Positions 52,276 to 61,532 of a stretch of 64,000 nt of DNA are shown one piece after another; positions within the stretch are counted from its first letter, which is position 1, and the number at the start of each line of letters is the position of its first letter. Made by a program: the position numbers and the translations under genes. The stretch comes from Bacillota bacterium. Lineage in GTDB: Bacteria; Bacillota; Clostridia; Lachnospirales; Lachnospiraceae. A model generated the notes under the pieces. That model saw only the letters and a program-made list of their open reading frames with translations, ran no database searches and was not told where the DNA came from. The stretch covers positions 124,001-188,000 of the forward strand of contig JAEZOB010000023.1 in the NCBI GenBank assembly GCA_023414355.1, read 5' to 3'.

Positions 52276-53634
52276 ATGGCGAAGAATAAAACCGTGTTTT
52301 TCTGTAAGGAGTGCGGCTTTGAATCGGCAAAATGGCTGGGACAATGCCCTGCCTGTAAGAACTGGGATACCTTTACAGAGGAGCCGGTGGTACGAAAGAG
52401 CAGCAAGCCTGCTGGCATAAAATCAGCCAGGGAACCTGAGCTGATCGCTAACATCAAGGCAGAGGAAGAATCCCGCATTAATTCCGGAATCGGAGAGCTT
52501 GACCGTGTCCTCGGCGGAGGCATCGTTCAGGGGAGTCTGGTTCTCGTAGGCGGTGATCCGGGGATAGGAAAATCCACTCTGTTGCTCCAGATGTGCCGTG
52601 AGCTTGCCGGGAAGTCGAAAAAAATACTCTATATATCAGGGGAGGAATCCCTTAGCCAGATTAAAATGAGAGCAGAGAGGCTCGGCGTGTTTGGCGGCGA
52701 GCTTCTTCTTTTATGTGAAACTGATCTGGATCTGGTAGAAGAGTCCATTGAAAAACATAGACCGGATCTCGTGATCATCGATTCCATCCAGACGATGTTC
52801 AAGGAGGAGGTAACCTCTGCTCCGGGAAGTGTCAGCCAGGTAAGGGAAGTAACCGGTGCTCTGATGCGGCTTGCCAAAGGCTCCGGAGTAACTATATTTA
52901 TCATCGGACACGTTACGAAGGAAGGCGTAGTAGCGGGGCCGAGAGTTTTGGAGCATATGGTGGATACAGTACTGTATTTTGAGGGAGACAATTATGCTTC
53001 CTATCGTGTTCTTCGTGCTGTCAAGAACCGTTTTGGCTCTACCAACGAGATTGGTGTTTTTGAGATGCAGGGAAATGGACTGGAGGAGGTTAAAAATCCC
53101 TCCGAATTCATGCTGAAGGGTAGACCGGAAGGAGAAGCCGGTTCTGTCGTGGTGGCATCTATCGAGGGAACAAGGCCTATTCTGGTAGAGGTTCAGGCTC
53201 TGGTATGCAGAACTAATTTTAATATGCCAAGACGTACAGCTGCCGGCACAGATTTCAACAGGGTAAACCTACTTATGGCGGTGTTAGAAAAGCGTGCGGG
53301 ACTGCAAATGGCTGATTGTGATGCATATGTTAATGTTGCAGGAGGAATGCGTATCAATGAACCGGCACTGGATTTGCCGATTATGACGGCGATTCTTTCC
53401 AGTTATAAGAATAAAGCTCTGGATAATAAGACGGTGTTGTTCGGGGAGGTAGGATTGACAGGTGAGATCAGAGCAGTCAATCTTGCGGAGCAAAGAGTCG
53501 CAGAGGCAGCAAAGATGGGCTTTGAAGTATGTATCCTTCCACAGGCCAACAGAGAGCATATTAAAACAACTGGAATTAAACTGATCGGTGTGAAAAATAT
53601 ACAAGAGGTTCTCGGATTACTGAATAGAGGATAA
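52276..53634 (+). CDS. radA: DNA repair protein RadA
   Basis: 452 residues. Zinc-finger CKECG and CPACK at the N-terminus, Walker A GGDPGIGKST near 96, the RadA-specific KNRFGSTNEIGVFEM block, and a C-terminal Lon-protease-like domain from about 300 (without proteolytic role). It is a branch-migration ATPase in recombinational repair. Starts 1 base after the upstream hypothetical gene, with AAAGGTGG farther upstream. Confidence 0.96.
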   Translation: MAKNKTVFFCKECGFESAKWLGQCPACKNWDTFTEEPVVRKSSKPAGIKSAREPELIANIKAEEESRINSGIGELDRVLGGGIVQGSLVLVGGDPGIGKSTLLLQMCRELAGKSKKILYISGEESLSQIKMRAERLGVFGGELLLLCETDLDLVEESIEKHRPDLVIIDSIQTMFKEEVTSAPGSVSQVREVTGALMRLAKGSGVTIFIIGHVTKEGVVAGPRVLEHMVDTVLYFEGDNYASYRVLRAVKNRFGSTNEIGVFEMQGNGLEEVKNPSEFMLKGRPEGEAGSVVVASIEGTRPILVEVQALVCRTNFNMPRRTAAGTDFNRVNLLMAVLEKRAGLQMADCDAYVNVAGGMRINEPALDLPIMTAILSSYKNKALDNKTVLFGEVGLTGEIRAVNLAEQRVAEAAKMGFEVCILPQANREHIKTTGIKLIGVKNIQEVLGLLNRG

Positions 53635-53665
53635 GGATACGAATCATGAGTACGGGGGTTTACAT

Positions 53666-54115
53666 ATGAAGGAAATGATAAGTCAAAAAGTAGCACAGTT
53701 GGGATTTGCACAGGAGTGTATGGCAAACGTATCAGACCGAATTCAGCAATGGGAGCATTCCCAGCTTATCTTAGAAAAAAGTGCGTTTACCGCGCTTAAC
53801 ACTTCAGATAAGATCCTCAATCTTTCCGTGGAGGGAACAACTCTGATAGAAAATCTCCGTAAGGAGCTAAATGCTGCATTAGGAAGCAACGATATTTCAG
53901 TGTTACATGTGCCTGTACTAAAAGATCTACAGCTGATGTTTGACCATATCCTGAGTCAGGCAAAGGAATCCAACGATATTGCGCATAAGCTTGAGCTTGA
54001 GGTGGCGCTGCAGAGGGAAATCGGCGAGGAAATGAAGCATAATCTAAGCACAGTTGGTGAAAGCCTAGATGCTGCAGTAGCGTGTGCGGAATTCATTATA
54101 GCGGATATAGAGTAG
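53666..54115 (+). CDS. Hypothetical helical protein
   Basis: 149 residues, almost entirely amphipathic helix with no membrane segment, likely to form a helical bundle or coiled coil (long runs such as LNLSVEGTTLIENLRKELNAAL and AKESNDIAHKLELEVALQREI). The pattern loosely recalls the cytoplasmic helices of chemoreceptors, but no conserved signature is present. Poor ribosome site GGGGG upstream. It follows radA by 31 bases and may be in its operon. Confidence 0.6.
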   Translation: MKEMISQKVAQLGFAQECMANVSDRIQQWEHSQLILEKSAFTALNTSDKILNLSVEGTTLIENLRKELNAALGSNDISVLHVPVLKDLQLMFDHILSQAKESNDIAHKLELEVALQREIGEEMKHNLSTVGESLDAAVACAEFIIADIE

Positions 54116-54202
54116 GCTGATTTTGTATACCGGTCACTCATAAAGCATACTGGAATACTGGGACAGTAGAAGATTTTTGCATTGTAAAATTTTAATATTA
54201 TC

Positions 54203-54231
54203 TTGACAATTACAACAATTCATAGTACTAT
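54203..54231 (+). promoter_or_regulatory. Promoter of tRNA-Trp
   Basis: TTGACA (54203-54208) and TACTAT (54226-54231) spaced by 17 bases, ending 17 bases before the tRNA. Confidence 0.75.
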
Positions 54232-54248
54232 AAATAAGCGACATCAAT

Positions 54249-54319
54249 AGGGGAATCATCCAGCGGCAGGATGACAGTCTCCAAAACTGTTCACGGGAGT
54301 TCGAATCTCTCTTCCCCTG
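54249..54319 (+). tRNA. tRNA-Trp (anticodon CCA)
   Basis: 71 bases without the CCA end. Acceptor AGGGGAA pairs with TTCCCCT, discriminator G. D arm ATCC/GGAT with loop AGCGGCA, anticodon arm ACAGT-CTCCAAA-ACTGT giving CCA, T arm GGGAG-TTCGAAT-CTCTC (one G-U). Variable loop of four bases. CCA would be added after transcription. Followed by a terminator. Confidence 0.95.
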
Positions 54320-54329
54320 TCCGTAAAGA

Positions 54330-54364
54330 AAGCCTTACAATCCAACGATTGTAGGGCTTTTATT
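54330..54364 (+). terminator. Rho-independent terminator after tRNA-Trp
   Basis: AAGCCTTACAATC pairs with GATTGTAGGGCTT, followed by TTTATTTATT. The minus-strand gene at 54367 converges here, so it may work both ways. Confidence 0.85.
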
Positions 54365-54366
54365 TA

Positions 54367-55626
54367 TTACTTGGTATTTCTATCTTTTCTGCCTTTTAAC
54401 ATCTTCTTTATTAGCCTAACATCCGCTTGACTACAAATCTCATTGCTGTACCGTGCCTTTTCGTAACAGTCAGTAATCAACTTTCTGTCTTCCTCCTCTG
54501 AAGAAGATTGATCGTCTCGCAAATCAATTGCATACTCTGAAAGTTCAGAGGGGGTCAGGCTTTTCAAAAGCTTCAATTCGGGTCCGGCATTCGCTACAAC
54601 TGCTTTGGCAAAATGTCTTCGGATGGCTATATTATTTGATCTTCCGAACATATTAAAATCTATCTTGGTCGGTTTCTTCTTTAACTTTTCCTTCTTTTCA
54701 AAGGGTGATATAAATTTTACTTCATCCTGGAGCGCATCTTCTCCTTTCATATAAAAATGCCGGTAAATCCGATAGATGGTATAGAGTATCAAAGCAACGG
54801 CACCAATAATCAAGGCAATCGTAATCAGCCATTGGAAGATCATTGATAAAATCTCCATGAGCCTGGAGGACTCTGCATGATGTAGTTTATTCCAGGAATA
54901 ATCCAACTCCTCTGCGATCGGTTCGGATTTCGGAGGTCTTCGTCTGCTCAGCCAGATCAGAAATAAACGGAGTGCTTTGATCAAAAGAGCACCGAGGATT
55001 GCTAGGAGATTTCCGAGAGGAAGTCGTGAAAAGCTTAGCATGGAAAGCAAAAACAGGCAACAGAGAAAGACAATCAGAATATGATTTGTATTTTTTATCT
55101 GGCGGAAAGGAACATTTACCATATGATCATGGTTGCGTACGAACCGGTCCAGATTAAGGAGATACATATTCAGTAAGAAAAGCAGGACAAACGTGGTGGC
55201 AAGCCAAAAGCATAACGACAATAGCTCTTTAAACTCTAGCAGATGGCAGAGGACGTAGATCAGGATAAAGTATACGAGTAGAAAGATCGATGTGTTATTG
55301 CGATCCTGGAGCCTTTGTTTTATATAGTAGGAGGAGCCGGTTAACACCAGCAGATAGAACGCGAAAATGGTAATGTAATATATATTCTTGGTTGGGAGCA
55401 CATAAATTGCGGCCAGTATCAGGTGCAGGAGGGCGAAGGACCAGATATGGCGCGTATACCTTCTAATAAAATACGAAATATAAGGAGCCGGAAGGATAAC
55501 CAGAGTGTGTAGCGGTGACTCGGAATCAAAGGGATACAGCACTACTGTCATAGCTAGGTAAACCATCAAAAGCTGCATTAGAATATTGACATAATCGATG
55601 GCCATTTGATGCCTTCTATAAGTCAT
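54367..55626 (-). CDS. Multi-pass membrane protein of a MoxR/DUF58 system
   Basis: 419 residues with about eight transmembrane helices in the first 310 residues, then a charged cytoplasmic tail (about 310-419) with a helical DUF4129-like segment (FAKAVVANAGPELKLLKSLTPSELSEY ... LITDCYEKARYSNE). Its start codon overlaps the DUF58 stop as ATGA, and GGAGG is 6 bases upstream. Such gene sets often encode a transglutaminase-like partner here; none is visible. Confidence 0.75.
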   Translation of the reverse strand: MTYRRHQMAIDYVNILMQLLMVYLAMTVVLYPFDSESPLHTLVILPAPYISYFIRRYTRHIWSFALLHLILAAIYVLPTKNIYYITIFAFYLLVLTGSSYYIKQRLQDRNNTSIFLLVYFILIYVLCHLLEFKELLSLCFWLATTFVLLFLLNMYLLNLDRFVRNHDHMVNVPFRQIKNTNHILIVFLCCLFLLSMLSFSRLPLGNLLAILGALLIKALRLFLIWLSRRRPPKSEPIAEELDYSWNKLHHAESSRLMEILSMIFQWLITIALIIGAVALILYTIYRIYRHFYMKGEDALQDEVKFISPFEKKEKLKKKPTKIDFNMFGRSNNIAIRRHFAKAVVANAGPELKLLKSLTPSELSEYAIDLRDDQSSSEEEDRKLITDCYEKARYSNEICSQADVRLIKKMLKGRKDRNTK

Positions 55627-56750
55627 GCAACACCTCCGATCTCCCAAGGGAGAACATGGGATAAAAGAGCTCCGGTAACAGTCAGCTTCACTTCACTATT
55701 GACCGGAACAATCCAGAAGAAATCCACCTTTTCGTGTGACAATCGCAGTAGCTGCTCCAACAGATCTTTCCTCTGATAGGATGAAATCAGCAGGATAAAA
55801 TCATCAGAATGAATATTGCTCAGTTCATCCCAGAGAGCATAAATAAATACTGGGACGTGTTGTGTGGTATCGATACGAGCCAGAGTTTCGTTGATGGTGC
55901 GAAGATGATTGCTGCCGGAGCCTGCCGGTACCTTTAACAGTTCCCGGGTAATACAATCCCGGCCATTGGTGTAGACAGAAGTTGGGATTCCTTGTTCGAT
56001 GAAGCGCTCGGCAAAAGTAGCCGCAAGACGAATACTTTCTTCCTCCAATTCCTCGTAATGGAGTAGAGTCTCTGATTCAAAATTAAGCAGGATCTTTATC
56101 TGCTGGGAAGCTGTATGGTCATAGACATTCACCATGAGTGAGCCGGTCTTGGCAGAAGCTTTCCAGTTAATCTTTTTCATGGTATCATAGGTCTGATATT
56201 CCCGGATGTTTTTAAATTCAAAGGGATCCTCATTGAGGAAGCGTTTGGTCAAAACAGTGCCAAGCATACTTCGAAAGGGGACTTCCAGCTTTTTATAGTC
56301 AATTGGTTTTGGGTATACTGTAAGGCTGACATTTAGATCACAATCTGAGACAAGCTCGTTTTCCAGAAGCAGATCATTGCAGACCAATACCAGCTTATCA
56401 ATGGTAAAAAAGCCTCGCTTAGAGCAAATAAAAGGAAGACTTCTGGTCAGCTTCTGATACATCATCACAGAAATCATATCGTTTCGGTAAGTATGATCGG
56501 TTACCTCTGTATCACGCAGGTCGAGAAAGGAAAGGTAACGGGAGGTCGTAAATTTCACCTTCAGTACGGGAATGGGAAGAAGCTTTTGATTCTTTACAGT
56601 CTCATATAAAATCAGCTGTTCCCCTTCCACAGCCTGAGCATCGGAGAGCGTGATTGCTACCTCAAGGTTGTGCTTCCAGAACTTTTGATATAAAAACCGT
56701 TCCAGGACATAGATCAGATAGGCTCCAATCAATGCGGCAATTATTTTCAT
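55623..56750 (-). CDS. DUF58 protein
   Basis: 375 residues with an N-terminal membrane segment, and the DUF58 core DPFEFKNIREYQTYDTMKKINWKASAKTGSLMVNVY near 195-235 that has the family's R-x-Y...W-x-A-S pattern, within a vWA-related fold. DUF58 proteins work with MoxR ATPases. It starts 86 bases downstream of the moxR stop with GGAG upstream. Function in the pathway is not established for this organism. Confidence 0.88.
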   Translation of the reverse strand: MKIIAALIGAYLIYVLERFLYQKFWKHNLEVAITLSDAQAVEGEQLILYETVKNQKLLPIPVLKVKFTTSRYLSFLDLRDTEVTDHTYRNDMISVMMYQKLTRSLPFICSKRGFFTIDKLVLVCNDLLLENELVSDCDLNVSLTVYPKPIDYKKLEVPFRSMLGTVLTKRFLNEDPFEFKNIREYQTYDTMKKINWKASAKTGSLMVNVYDHTASQQIKILLNFESETLLHYEELEEESIRLAATFAERFIEQGIPTSVYTNGRDCITRELLKVPAGSGSNHLRTINETLARIDTTQHVPVFIYALWDELSNIHSDDFILLISSYQRKDLLEQLLRLSHEKVDFFWIVPVNSEVKLTVTGALLSHVLPWEIGGVA

Positions 56751-56836
56751 GGATACTCCAATCCCGATGCGGGGTTCCGCATCTGTATATGTAATGAATT
56801 ACTTTGGATTAGGGTGAGACAAGCAAGGAGTTCCTA

Positions 56837-57790
56837 TTACTTTGTAAAATCTTCTGTGGGTACCGCAGTATCTGCGAGGATACGGTTCATCAATTCCATT
56901 GCCATAGAGGATTTATGTAAGCTGCTCCGAAGCACCAGCCTGTGGGTTAATACATAGGGAGCAAGCGTTCTGATGAATTCAGGAGTCACATAAGGCATTC
57001 CATGAATTGCAGCATAAGCCTGGGAAGCACGTAGCAGTGCAAGTGTGCCTCTTGGACTCACTCCGAGTGCAATTGCATCATGTTCCCGGGTTTGATTCAC
57101 AAGGGCAATCATATAATCCATCAGAGAAGGGTGGACAAATACCTTCTTACAAGCCTGCTGCATCTCAAGCAACTCTTCTCCGGTGCAGACCGGGGAGAGG
57201 GTCTCCAAAGGACTATCAAGGATAAAACGGTTTAGGATGGCTGCTTCCTCACGTTCGGAAGGGAACCCGATGCTAAGCTGTATCAGAAAACGATCCATCT
57301 GGGCTTCCGGTAGTGGGAAGGTTCCTGAGGTCTCCACGGGATTCTGGGTAGCGATAACCAAAAAGGGCTTAGACAGTAAGTGGGTTTCGCCATCTACGGT
57401 GATCTGTCTCTCCTCCATACATTCCAGCAGACTGGATTGAGTTCTTGGGGTTGCGCGGTTGATTTCATCCGCAAGCAGGATGTTCGTAAAGACGGGGCCA
57501 CTATGGAAGGTAAATTCCCCCTGCTTCTGATTATAATAGTTTAGGCCTGTGATATCGGAGGGAAGCAGATCCGGTGTAAATTGAATTCGCTTAAACTCAG
57601 CATTGATCGATTTTGCAAGGGCTTTAGAAAGCATAGTCTTACCCGTACCTGGGACATCCTCCAGAAGAACATGTCCGTTTGAAAGGAGGGCGGTGATCAT
57701 CAGAGTGATAATCTCTTCTTTTCCTACGATAACCTGATTGATATTTTCTCTTAATCGTGCTGTTGCTTCTTGAATTCTACTTAGTTCCAT
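56837..57790 (-). CDS. MoxR-family AAA+ ATPase
   Basis: 317 residues. Walker A EDVPGTGKTML near 42-52, Walker B ILLADEINRATPRTQSSLLE, sensor ATQNPVE and the arginine finger region PEAQMDRF. MoxR ATPases act as chaperones in metal cofactor insertion or envelope stress, usually beside DUF58 and vWA proteins as here. ATG 57790 has AGGTG upstream; the frame to 57826 lacks support. Confidence 0.92.
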   Translation of the reverse strand: MELSRIQEATARLRENINQVIVGKEEIITLMITALLSNGHVLLEDVPGTGKTMLSKALAKSINAEFKRIQFTPDLLPSDITGLNYYNQKQGEFTFHSGPVFTNILLADEINRATPRTQSSLLECMEERQITVDGETHLLSKPFLVIATQNPVETSGTFPLPEAQMDRFLIQLSIGFPSEREEAAILNRFILDSPLETLSPVCTGEELLEMQQACKKVFVHPSLMDYMIALVNQTREHDAIALGVSPRGTLALLRASQAYAAIHGMPYVTPEFIRTLAPYVLTHRLVLRSSLHKSSMAMELMNRILADTAVPTEDFTK

Positions 57791-57912
57791 GAGAAGACAC
57801 CTGTCTTTCTTTTGATTTTTCTGCATGAACCCTGATGTGTTAGTGTTGTCTCCATTATAATATATTTTTTATGGGAATAGATGCTAATTATTGCAATATT
57901 TTTTGTACAAAA

Positions 57913-57973
57913 AACCAGCCGTTCACTTCCTGCGAGAACTGTATCGTACAGTCTCTGAGGAGGACGGCCGGTT
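57913..57973 (-). terminator. Terminator of the DUF2752-DUF4234 transcript (minus strand)
   Basis: On the minus strand AACCGGCCGT pairs with ACGGCTGGTT, with an inner ACTGT/ACAGT hairpin, then a run of T. It lies 20 bases after the DUF4234 stop and upstream of moxR. Confidence 0.8.
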
Positions 57974-57991
57974 CAATATAGTGTCCCTAAG

Positions 57992-58411
57992 TTACTGGGG
58001 ATTGTTGTAGTTTTGATAATTGTTCTGCATGATATAGTTATATTGCTCAGCAAGGACATTCATATTCTTTACCAATATATACTGAGCATAGAGCGTCCCG
58101 AAGCCGCAGAGCAGGCTACCGATAATCATCCATAATAATACAGTGGTTCCGTCCTCTGTAAAGCGGCTTCCATAACGCGGAGCATTCGTACTTAGTCGAT
58201 TACCGACACCGTAAACCCATATCCAGTAATAGATTCCACAGGTAATGATAGAGAGGAGGATGGTTATAAGAAAATTTCTGGTTTGCTTCCCATCCCCGTT
58301 ACATACCGTATTCAAATCATCGGTATAATTGTACCAGAAAACAATTCCGTAGATGCCGCAGGTGATAAGGGTTAACAGAACCATTGTGATATAACTTCGT
58401 TGTTTAATCAT
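57992..58411 (-). CDS. DUF4234 membrane protein
   Basis: 139 residues, two repeated units of the form ITxxLLSIITCGIYYWIWxY (DUF4234) plus a further helix; three to four membrane segments in all. Asn/Tyr/Gln-rich C-terminal tail (NYNYIMQNNYQNYNNPQ). Start overlaps the DUF2752 stop by one base. Function unknown. Confidence 0.88.
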   Translation of the reverse strand: MIKQRSYITMVLLTLITCGIYGIVFWYNYTDDLNTVCNGDGKQTRNFLITILLSIITCGIYYWIWVYGVGNRLSTNAPRYGSRFTEDGTTVLLWMIIGSLLCGFGTLYAQYILVKNMNVLAEQYNYIMQNNYQNYNNPQ

Positions 58412-58878
58412 TAGTTACCTCCCACAAAAATAGTATAGAATAATCTTAACACTGCCCCGGAACGGATGTCAATCTGAACCACCGCACTTTTGAAGATTAA
58501 CAGTCGGAGCAGATAGGTCAGGAGAAATGCAGCAATCATTAATCCCCAAGTTATTCGGATGAATTTGGAGGGAAGATAGCTTTCGAACAGAAAGAGAAGG
58601 ACCATCAGCGGGGCAAGAATGAACAGGGGATGGTAATACCATGCATAGGCGAAATCCAACTGTAGGGCATACCATACAGCTCTTGTCATGCCACAACCAG
58701 GGCAAGGAATTCCGGAAAGAAATCGCAGCGGACAACCAACGGAAAACATAGATAGCAGCAGATAAATCACTCCGATGATCAGGCTGAGCTTCAGTCGTTC
58801 TATCAGCTTTGCGATGCGTGTGGTGCCATTTGGTGTGAAATCAGTCTTATATGGATTGGACGGTTCGATGCGCCTCAT
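58411..58878 (-). CDS. DUF2752 membrane protein
   Basis: 155 residues, three to four membrane segments and the DUF2752 motif SGIPCPGCGMTRAVWYAL. The CPGCGxTR Cys pair is diagnostic. Function unknown. It begins the two-gene unit with DUF4234, with AGGAGA near ATG 58878. Confidence 0.9.
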   Translation of the reverse strand: MRRIEPSNPYKTDFTPNGTTRIAKLIERLKLSLIIGVIYLLLSMFSVGCPLRFLSGIPCPGCGMTRAVWYALQLDFAYAWYYHPLFILAPLMVLLFLFESYLPSKFIRITWGLMIAAFLLTYLLRLLIFKSAVVQIDIRSGAVLRLFYTIFVGGN

Positions 58879-58987
58879 GCTACTTCTCCTTTGAATAAAT
58901 GGATAGCTTTACTTTATCATTTCTTGCCTTAGGTTTCAACAGATACCCGGAAGGTTTCGGGGCAGTAGAAGCACGGGAAGAAAGTAA

Positions 58988-59016
58988 TGGACAAAATGGG
59001 AAAACATTGATATAAT
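58988..59016 (+). promoter_or_regulatory. Promoter of the GH130 gene
   Basis: TGGACA (58988-58993) and TATAAT (59011-59016) spaced 17 bases. Confidence 0.7.
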
Positions 59017-59113
59017 AAAGTGAAAATAATGCACTAGAAATGCACTATTGATGCACGATAAACAAGTCATTTGCAACAGTAAAGCTGCCCACCGGCAGAA
59101 TGGAGGTTTAGAT

Positions 59114-60085
59114 ATGATACTTGGAGAAAATTTACCCAACATGCCCTGGCAGGATCGTCCTGATGGATGCCGGGACATCGTATGGAGGTATAGCAACAAT
59201 CCTATTATTAAGAGGAATCAGATACCCAGTGCCAACAGTATCTTTAATAGTGCCGTCGTAGCCAAGGATGGTGTTTTTGTGGGTGTATTCCGCAGCGACG
59301 ATAAGGCGATGCAGCAGCATCTGTTTCTGGGAAAGAGTAAGGATGGAATCGCTTGGGATATTGAACACGAGCCCATGCCCTTATACAATGAAAAGGAAGA
59401 GCAGACCGGGATTGCCTGCGGCTACGATCCGAGAGTATGTTGGATCGAGGACCGATACTATGTGACCTGGTGCAACCAGTATCATGGCCCTACCATCGGC
59501 GTGGCTTATTCCTTTGATTTTAAGAAGTTTTATCAGATGGAGAATGCATTCCTACCCTTTAATCGTAACGGTGTATTGTTTCCGAGAAAAATCGGAGGTA
59601 AGTTCATGATGTTCTCGAGACCCAGCGATAATGGGCATACTCCCTTTGGAGATATGTATTTAAGCCAGAGCTTTGACATGGAGCATTGGGGCTACCATCG
59701 TTTCGTCATGCAGGCGCAGGGGTGGGCATGGACTAAGGTTGGTGCGGGGCCGATCCCGATCGAGACAGAAGAAGGCTGGCTTCTGATTTTCCACGGTGTA
59801 GGAACAACCTGTAACGGTATGATTTATTCCATGGGTGCGGCGATCCTGGATATTGATGAACCCTGGAAGGTAAAATACAGATGCAAACCCTTCATCTTCC
59901 ATCCGACAGAGCTCTATGAGTGCGTCGGAGATGTACCGAATGTTACATTCCCCTGTGCTACTCTGCAGGATGCTGCAACCGGCAGAATTGCCATCTATTA
60001 CGGAGCTGCCGATACTGTGGTTGCACTGGCATTTACACAGGTGGATGAGCTAATTCAGTATATCAAGGATAATGCCTGCGAATAA
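59114..60085 (+). CDS. GH130-family glycoside phosphorylase
   Basis: 323 residues, five-bladed beta-propeller pattern of GH130. RSDDKAMQQHLFLGKSKDG, the catalytic Asp region ACGYDPRVCWIEDRYYVTWC, and a GAGPIPIETEEGWLLIFHG block are as in beta-1,4-mannooligosaccharide and mannosylglucose phosphorylases, which cleave beta-mannosides with phosphate to mannose 1-phosphate. Exact specificity is not certain. GGAGG at 59102-59106 fits ATG 59114. Gene stands alone, apart from other mannan genes. Confidence 0.9.
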   Translation: MILGENLPNMPWQDRPDGCRDIVWRYSNNPIIKRNQIPSANSIFNSAVVAKDGVFVGVFRSDDKAMQQHLFLGKSKDGIAWDIEHEPMPLYNEKEEQTGIACGYDPRVCWIEDRYYVTWCNQYHGPTIGVAYSFDFKKFYQMENAFLPFNRNGVLFPRKIGGKFMMFSRPSDNGHTPFGDMYLSQSFDMEHWGYHRFVMQAQGWAWTKVGAGPIPIETEEGWLLIFHGVGTTCNGMIYSMGAAILDIDEPWKVKYRCKPFIFHPTELYECVGDVPNVTFPCATLQDAATGRIAIYYGAADTVVALAFTQVDELIQYIKDNACE

Positions 60086-60088
60086 AGT

Positions 60089-60235
60089 ATGAAAATCATT
60101 CTGAAAGTACCAGAATGATCTTGAAAAGCATCTTCACACTATGGAAGAACTGCGATGTTCGTGCAATGGCACTCACACCTTGTTCTTCTTTGATTATTTG
60201 AGATGCTGCTTTGCAGCATTATGTTAGGAAGTATG
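60089..60235. repeat. Family II-related intergenic palindromic repeat
   Basis: Starts GTATGAAAATCATTCTG with the hairpin ATCATTCTG/CAGAATGAT, near-identical to the flank of the 51508 element. Then CACTATGGAAGAACTG (as at 25812), and a TGCTGC/GCAGCA hairpin, ending GGAAGTATG. It fills most of the gap to the HD-GYP gene promoter. Confidence 0.8.
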
Positions 60236-60277
60236 TAAATACTGTTACCTTTTGGCCTGGAACTGCTCCCAAGCTTA

Positions 60278-60306
60278 TTGACACTTGGCACATGATAAAG
60301 TATGAT
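60278..60306 (+). promoter_or_regulatory. Promoter of the HD-GYP gene
   Basis: TTGACA (60278-60283) and TATGAT (60301-60306) spaced 17 bases. Confidence 0.75.
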
Positions 60307-60367
60307 AATTATATTATAATAAAGCAAAAGAAAAGAACCTTAGGTGTTATTTTCTTAGGAGTCAGGA

Positions 60368-61459
60368 ATGCGTTTAGTTTCATTGTCGATGTTAAAACCG
60401 GATATGGTATTGGGAAAGTCCATCTATTATAGAGACTGTTTGGTGTTGAAGGAAGGCACGAACGACCTTGAACGATATATCAACAGTCTTAGAAAGCTGG
60501 GCATAGATTATGTCTATATCGAAGATACCAAAAGCTATGGGATTGAAATACCTGATGCAATTTCCGAGGAGACCAGGCAGATGTGTAAGCAGGTACTTCG
60601 TCAGACAATGGAGGAATTTGCGACAAAAACCGTAATCGATGTACAGGAGATGTCCACAGCGATTAATAGTATACTTGATGAAATTCTTGCCAATCCGGAT
60701 GTTCTGGTTAGCTTGAATGATATCGGGGCGGCAGACGAATATACCTTTACCCATTCGGTCAGTACAACAGTGTATGCTCTGATTATTGGCAGTAAGCTGG
60801 GATATACCAGACAGATGCTGGAGAAGTTGGCGGCCGGTGCTCTGCTTCATGATATGGGAAAAACTCTTCTGGATTCAAAGATTGTTAACAAAGAAGGAGA
60901 GCTGGCGAAAGAGGAGTTTGAGCATGTAAAGCTGCATACGGTACTGGGTTATGAAGCCTTGAAGCGTTGCATTAATCTGACAGAATTGTCCCGAATTATC
61001 GCATTATATCATCATGAGAGAATGGATGGAGCAGGATATCCTACCGGAACACCGGCGGGAGAGCTGCACGAATTTATTAGAATAGTAGCAATTGCAGATG
61101 TCTATGATGCCTTGGTGTCAGACCGAAGCTACCGCAGAAAATGGAGCTCCAATCAAGCTGTGAACTATCTGGTGGAACATGCTGAGACACAGTTTGACCT
61201 AAAGCTGGTGTCCGTATTGATTAAGCAAATAGCGATCTATCCGAACGGCTCCATGGTCAGATTATCTGATTACCGGATCGGAATAGTGAAGGAACAGAAT
61301 AAGAACTTTCCCTTAAGACCGATTGTTAGAATTACGACGGATGAGTGGGGCAGAGAGGTACCTCACTATGAGATCAACCTGATGGAGATACTGTCATTGA
61401 CCATCATCGAATCTGAGCTGGAAATGAGCTGGAACTGTAATATGCCACAAGAAGAATAG
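60368..61459 (+). CDS. HD-GYP domain phosphodiesterase
   Basis: 363 residues. An N-terminal alpha/beta region (about 1-75; MRLVSLSMLKPDMVLGKSI, as in DUF3391-type leaders) precedes an HD-GYP domain: HSVSTTVYALIIG, LLHDMGKTLLD near 158-168 with the HD pair, and HHERMDGAGYP near 215-225 with the GYP motif. Such proteins hydrolyse cyclic di-GMP. RBS TAGGAG at 60356-60361. A cloverleaf element follows. Confidence 0.92.
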   Translation: MRLVSLSMLKPDMVLGKSIYYRDCLVLKEGTNDLERYINSLRKLGIDYVYIEDTKSYGIEIPDAISEETRQMCKQVLRQTMEEFATKTVIDVQEMSTAINSILDEILANPDVLVSLNDIGAADEYTFTHSVSTTVYALIIGSKLGYTRQMLEKLAAGALLHDMGKTLLDSKIVNKEGELAKEEFEHVKLHTVLGYEALKRCINLTELSRIIALYHHERMDGAGYPTGTPAGELHEFIRIVAIADVYDALVSDRSYRRKWSSNQAVNYLVEHAETQFDLKLVSVLIKQIAIYPNGSMVRLSDYRIGIVKEQNKNFPLRPIVRITTDEWGREVPHYEINLMEILSLTIIESELEMSWNCNMPQEE

Positions 61460-61464
61460 GGCAA

Positions 61465-61532
61465 AGAGAATAGAATCAAGAGAATAGAATTAATAGAATA
61501 GAATTAATAGAATAAAATAGTAAGAATAGAAT
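61465..61532. repeat. A/T-rich short repeats (GAATAGAAT type)
   Basis: GAATAGAATTAATA-like units repeated with drift, six to seven times, running into the cloverleaf element. Confidence 0.7.
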
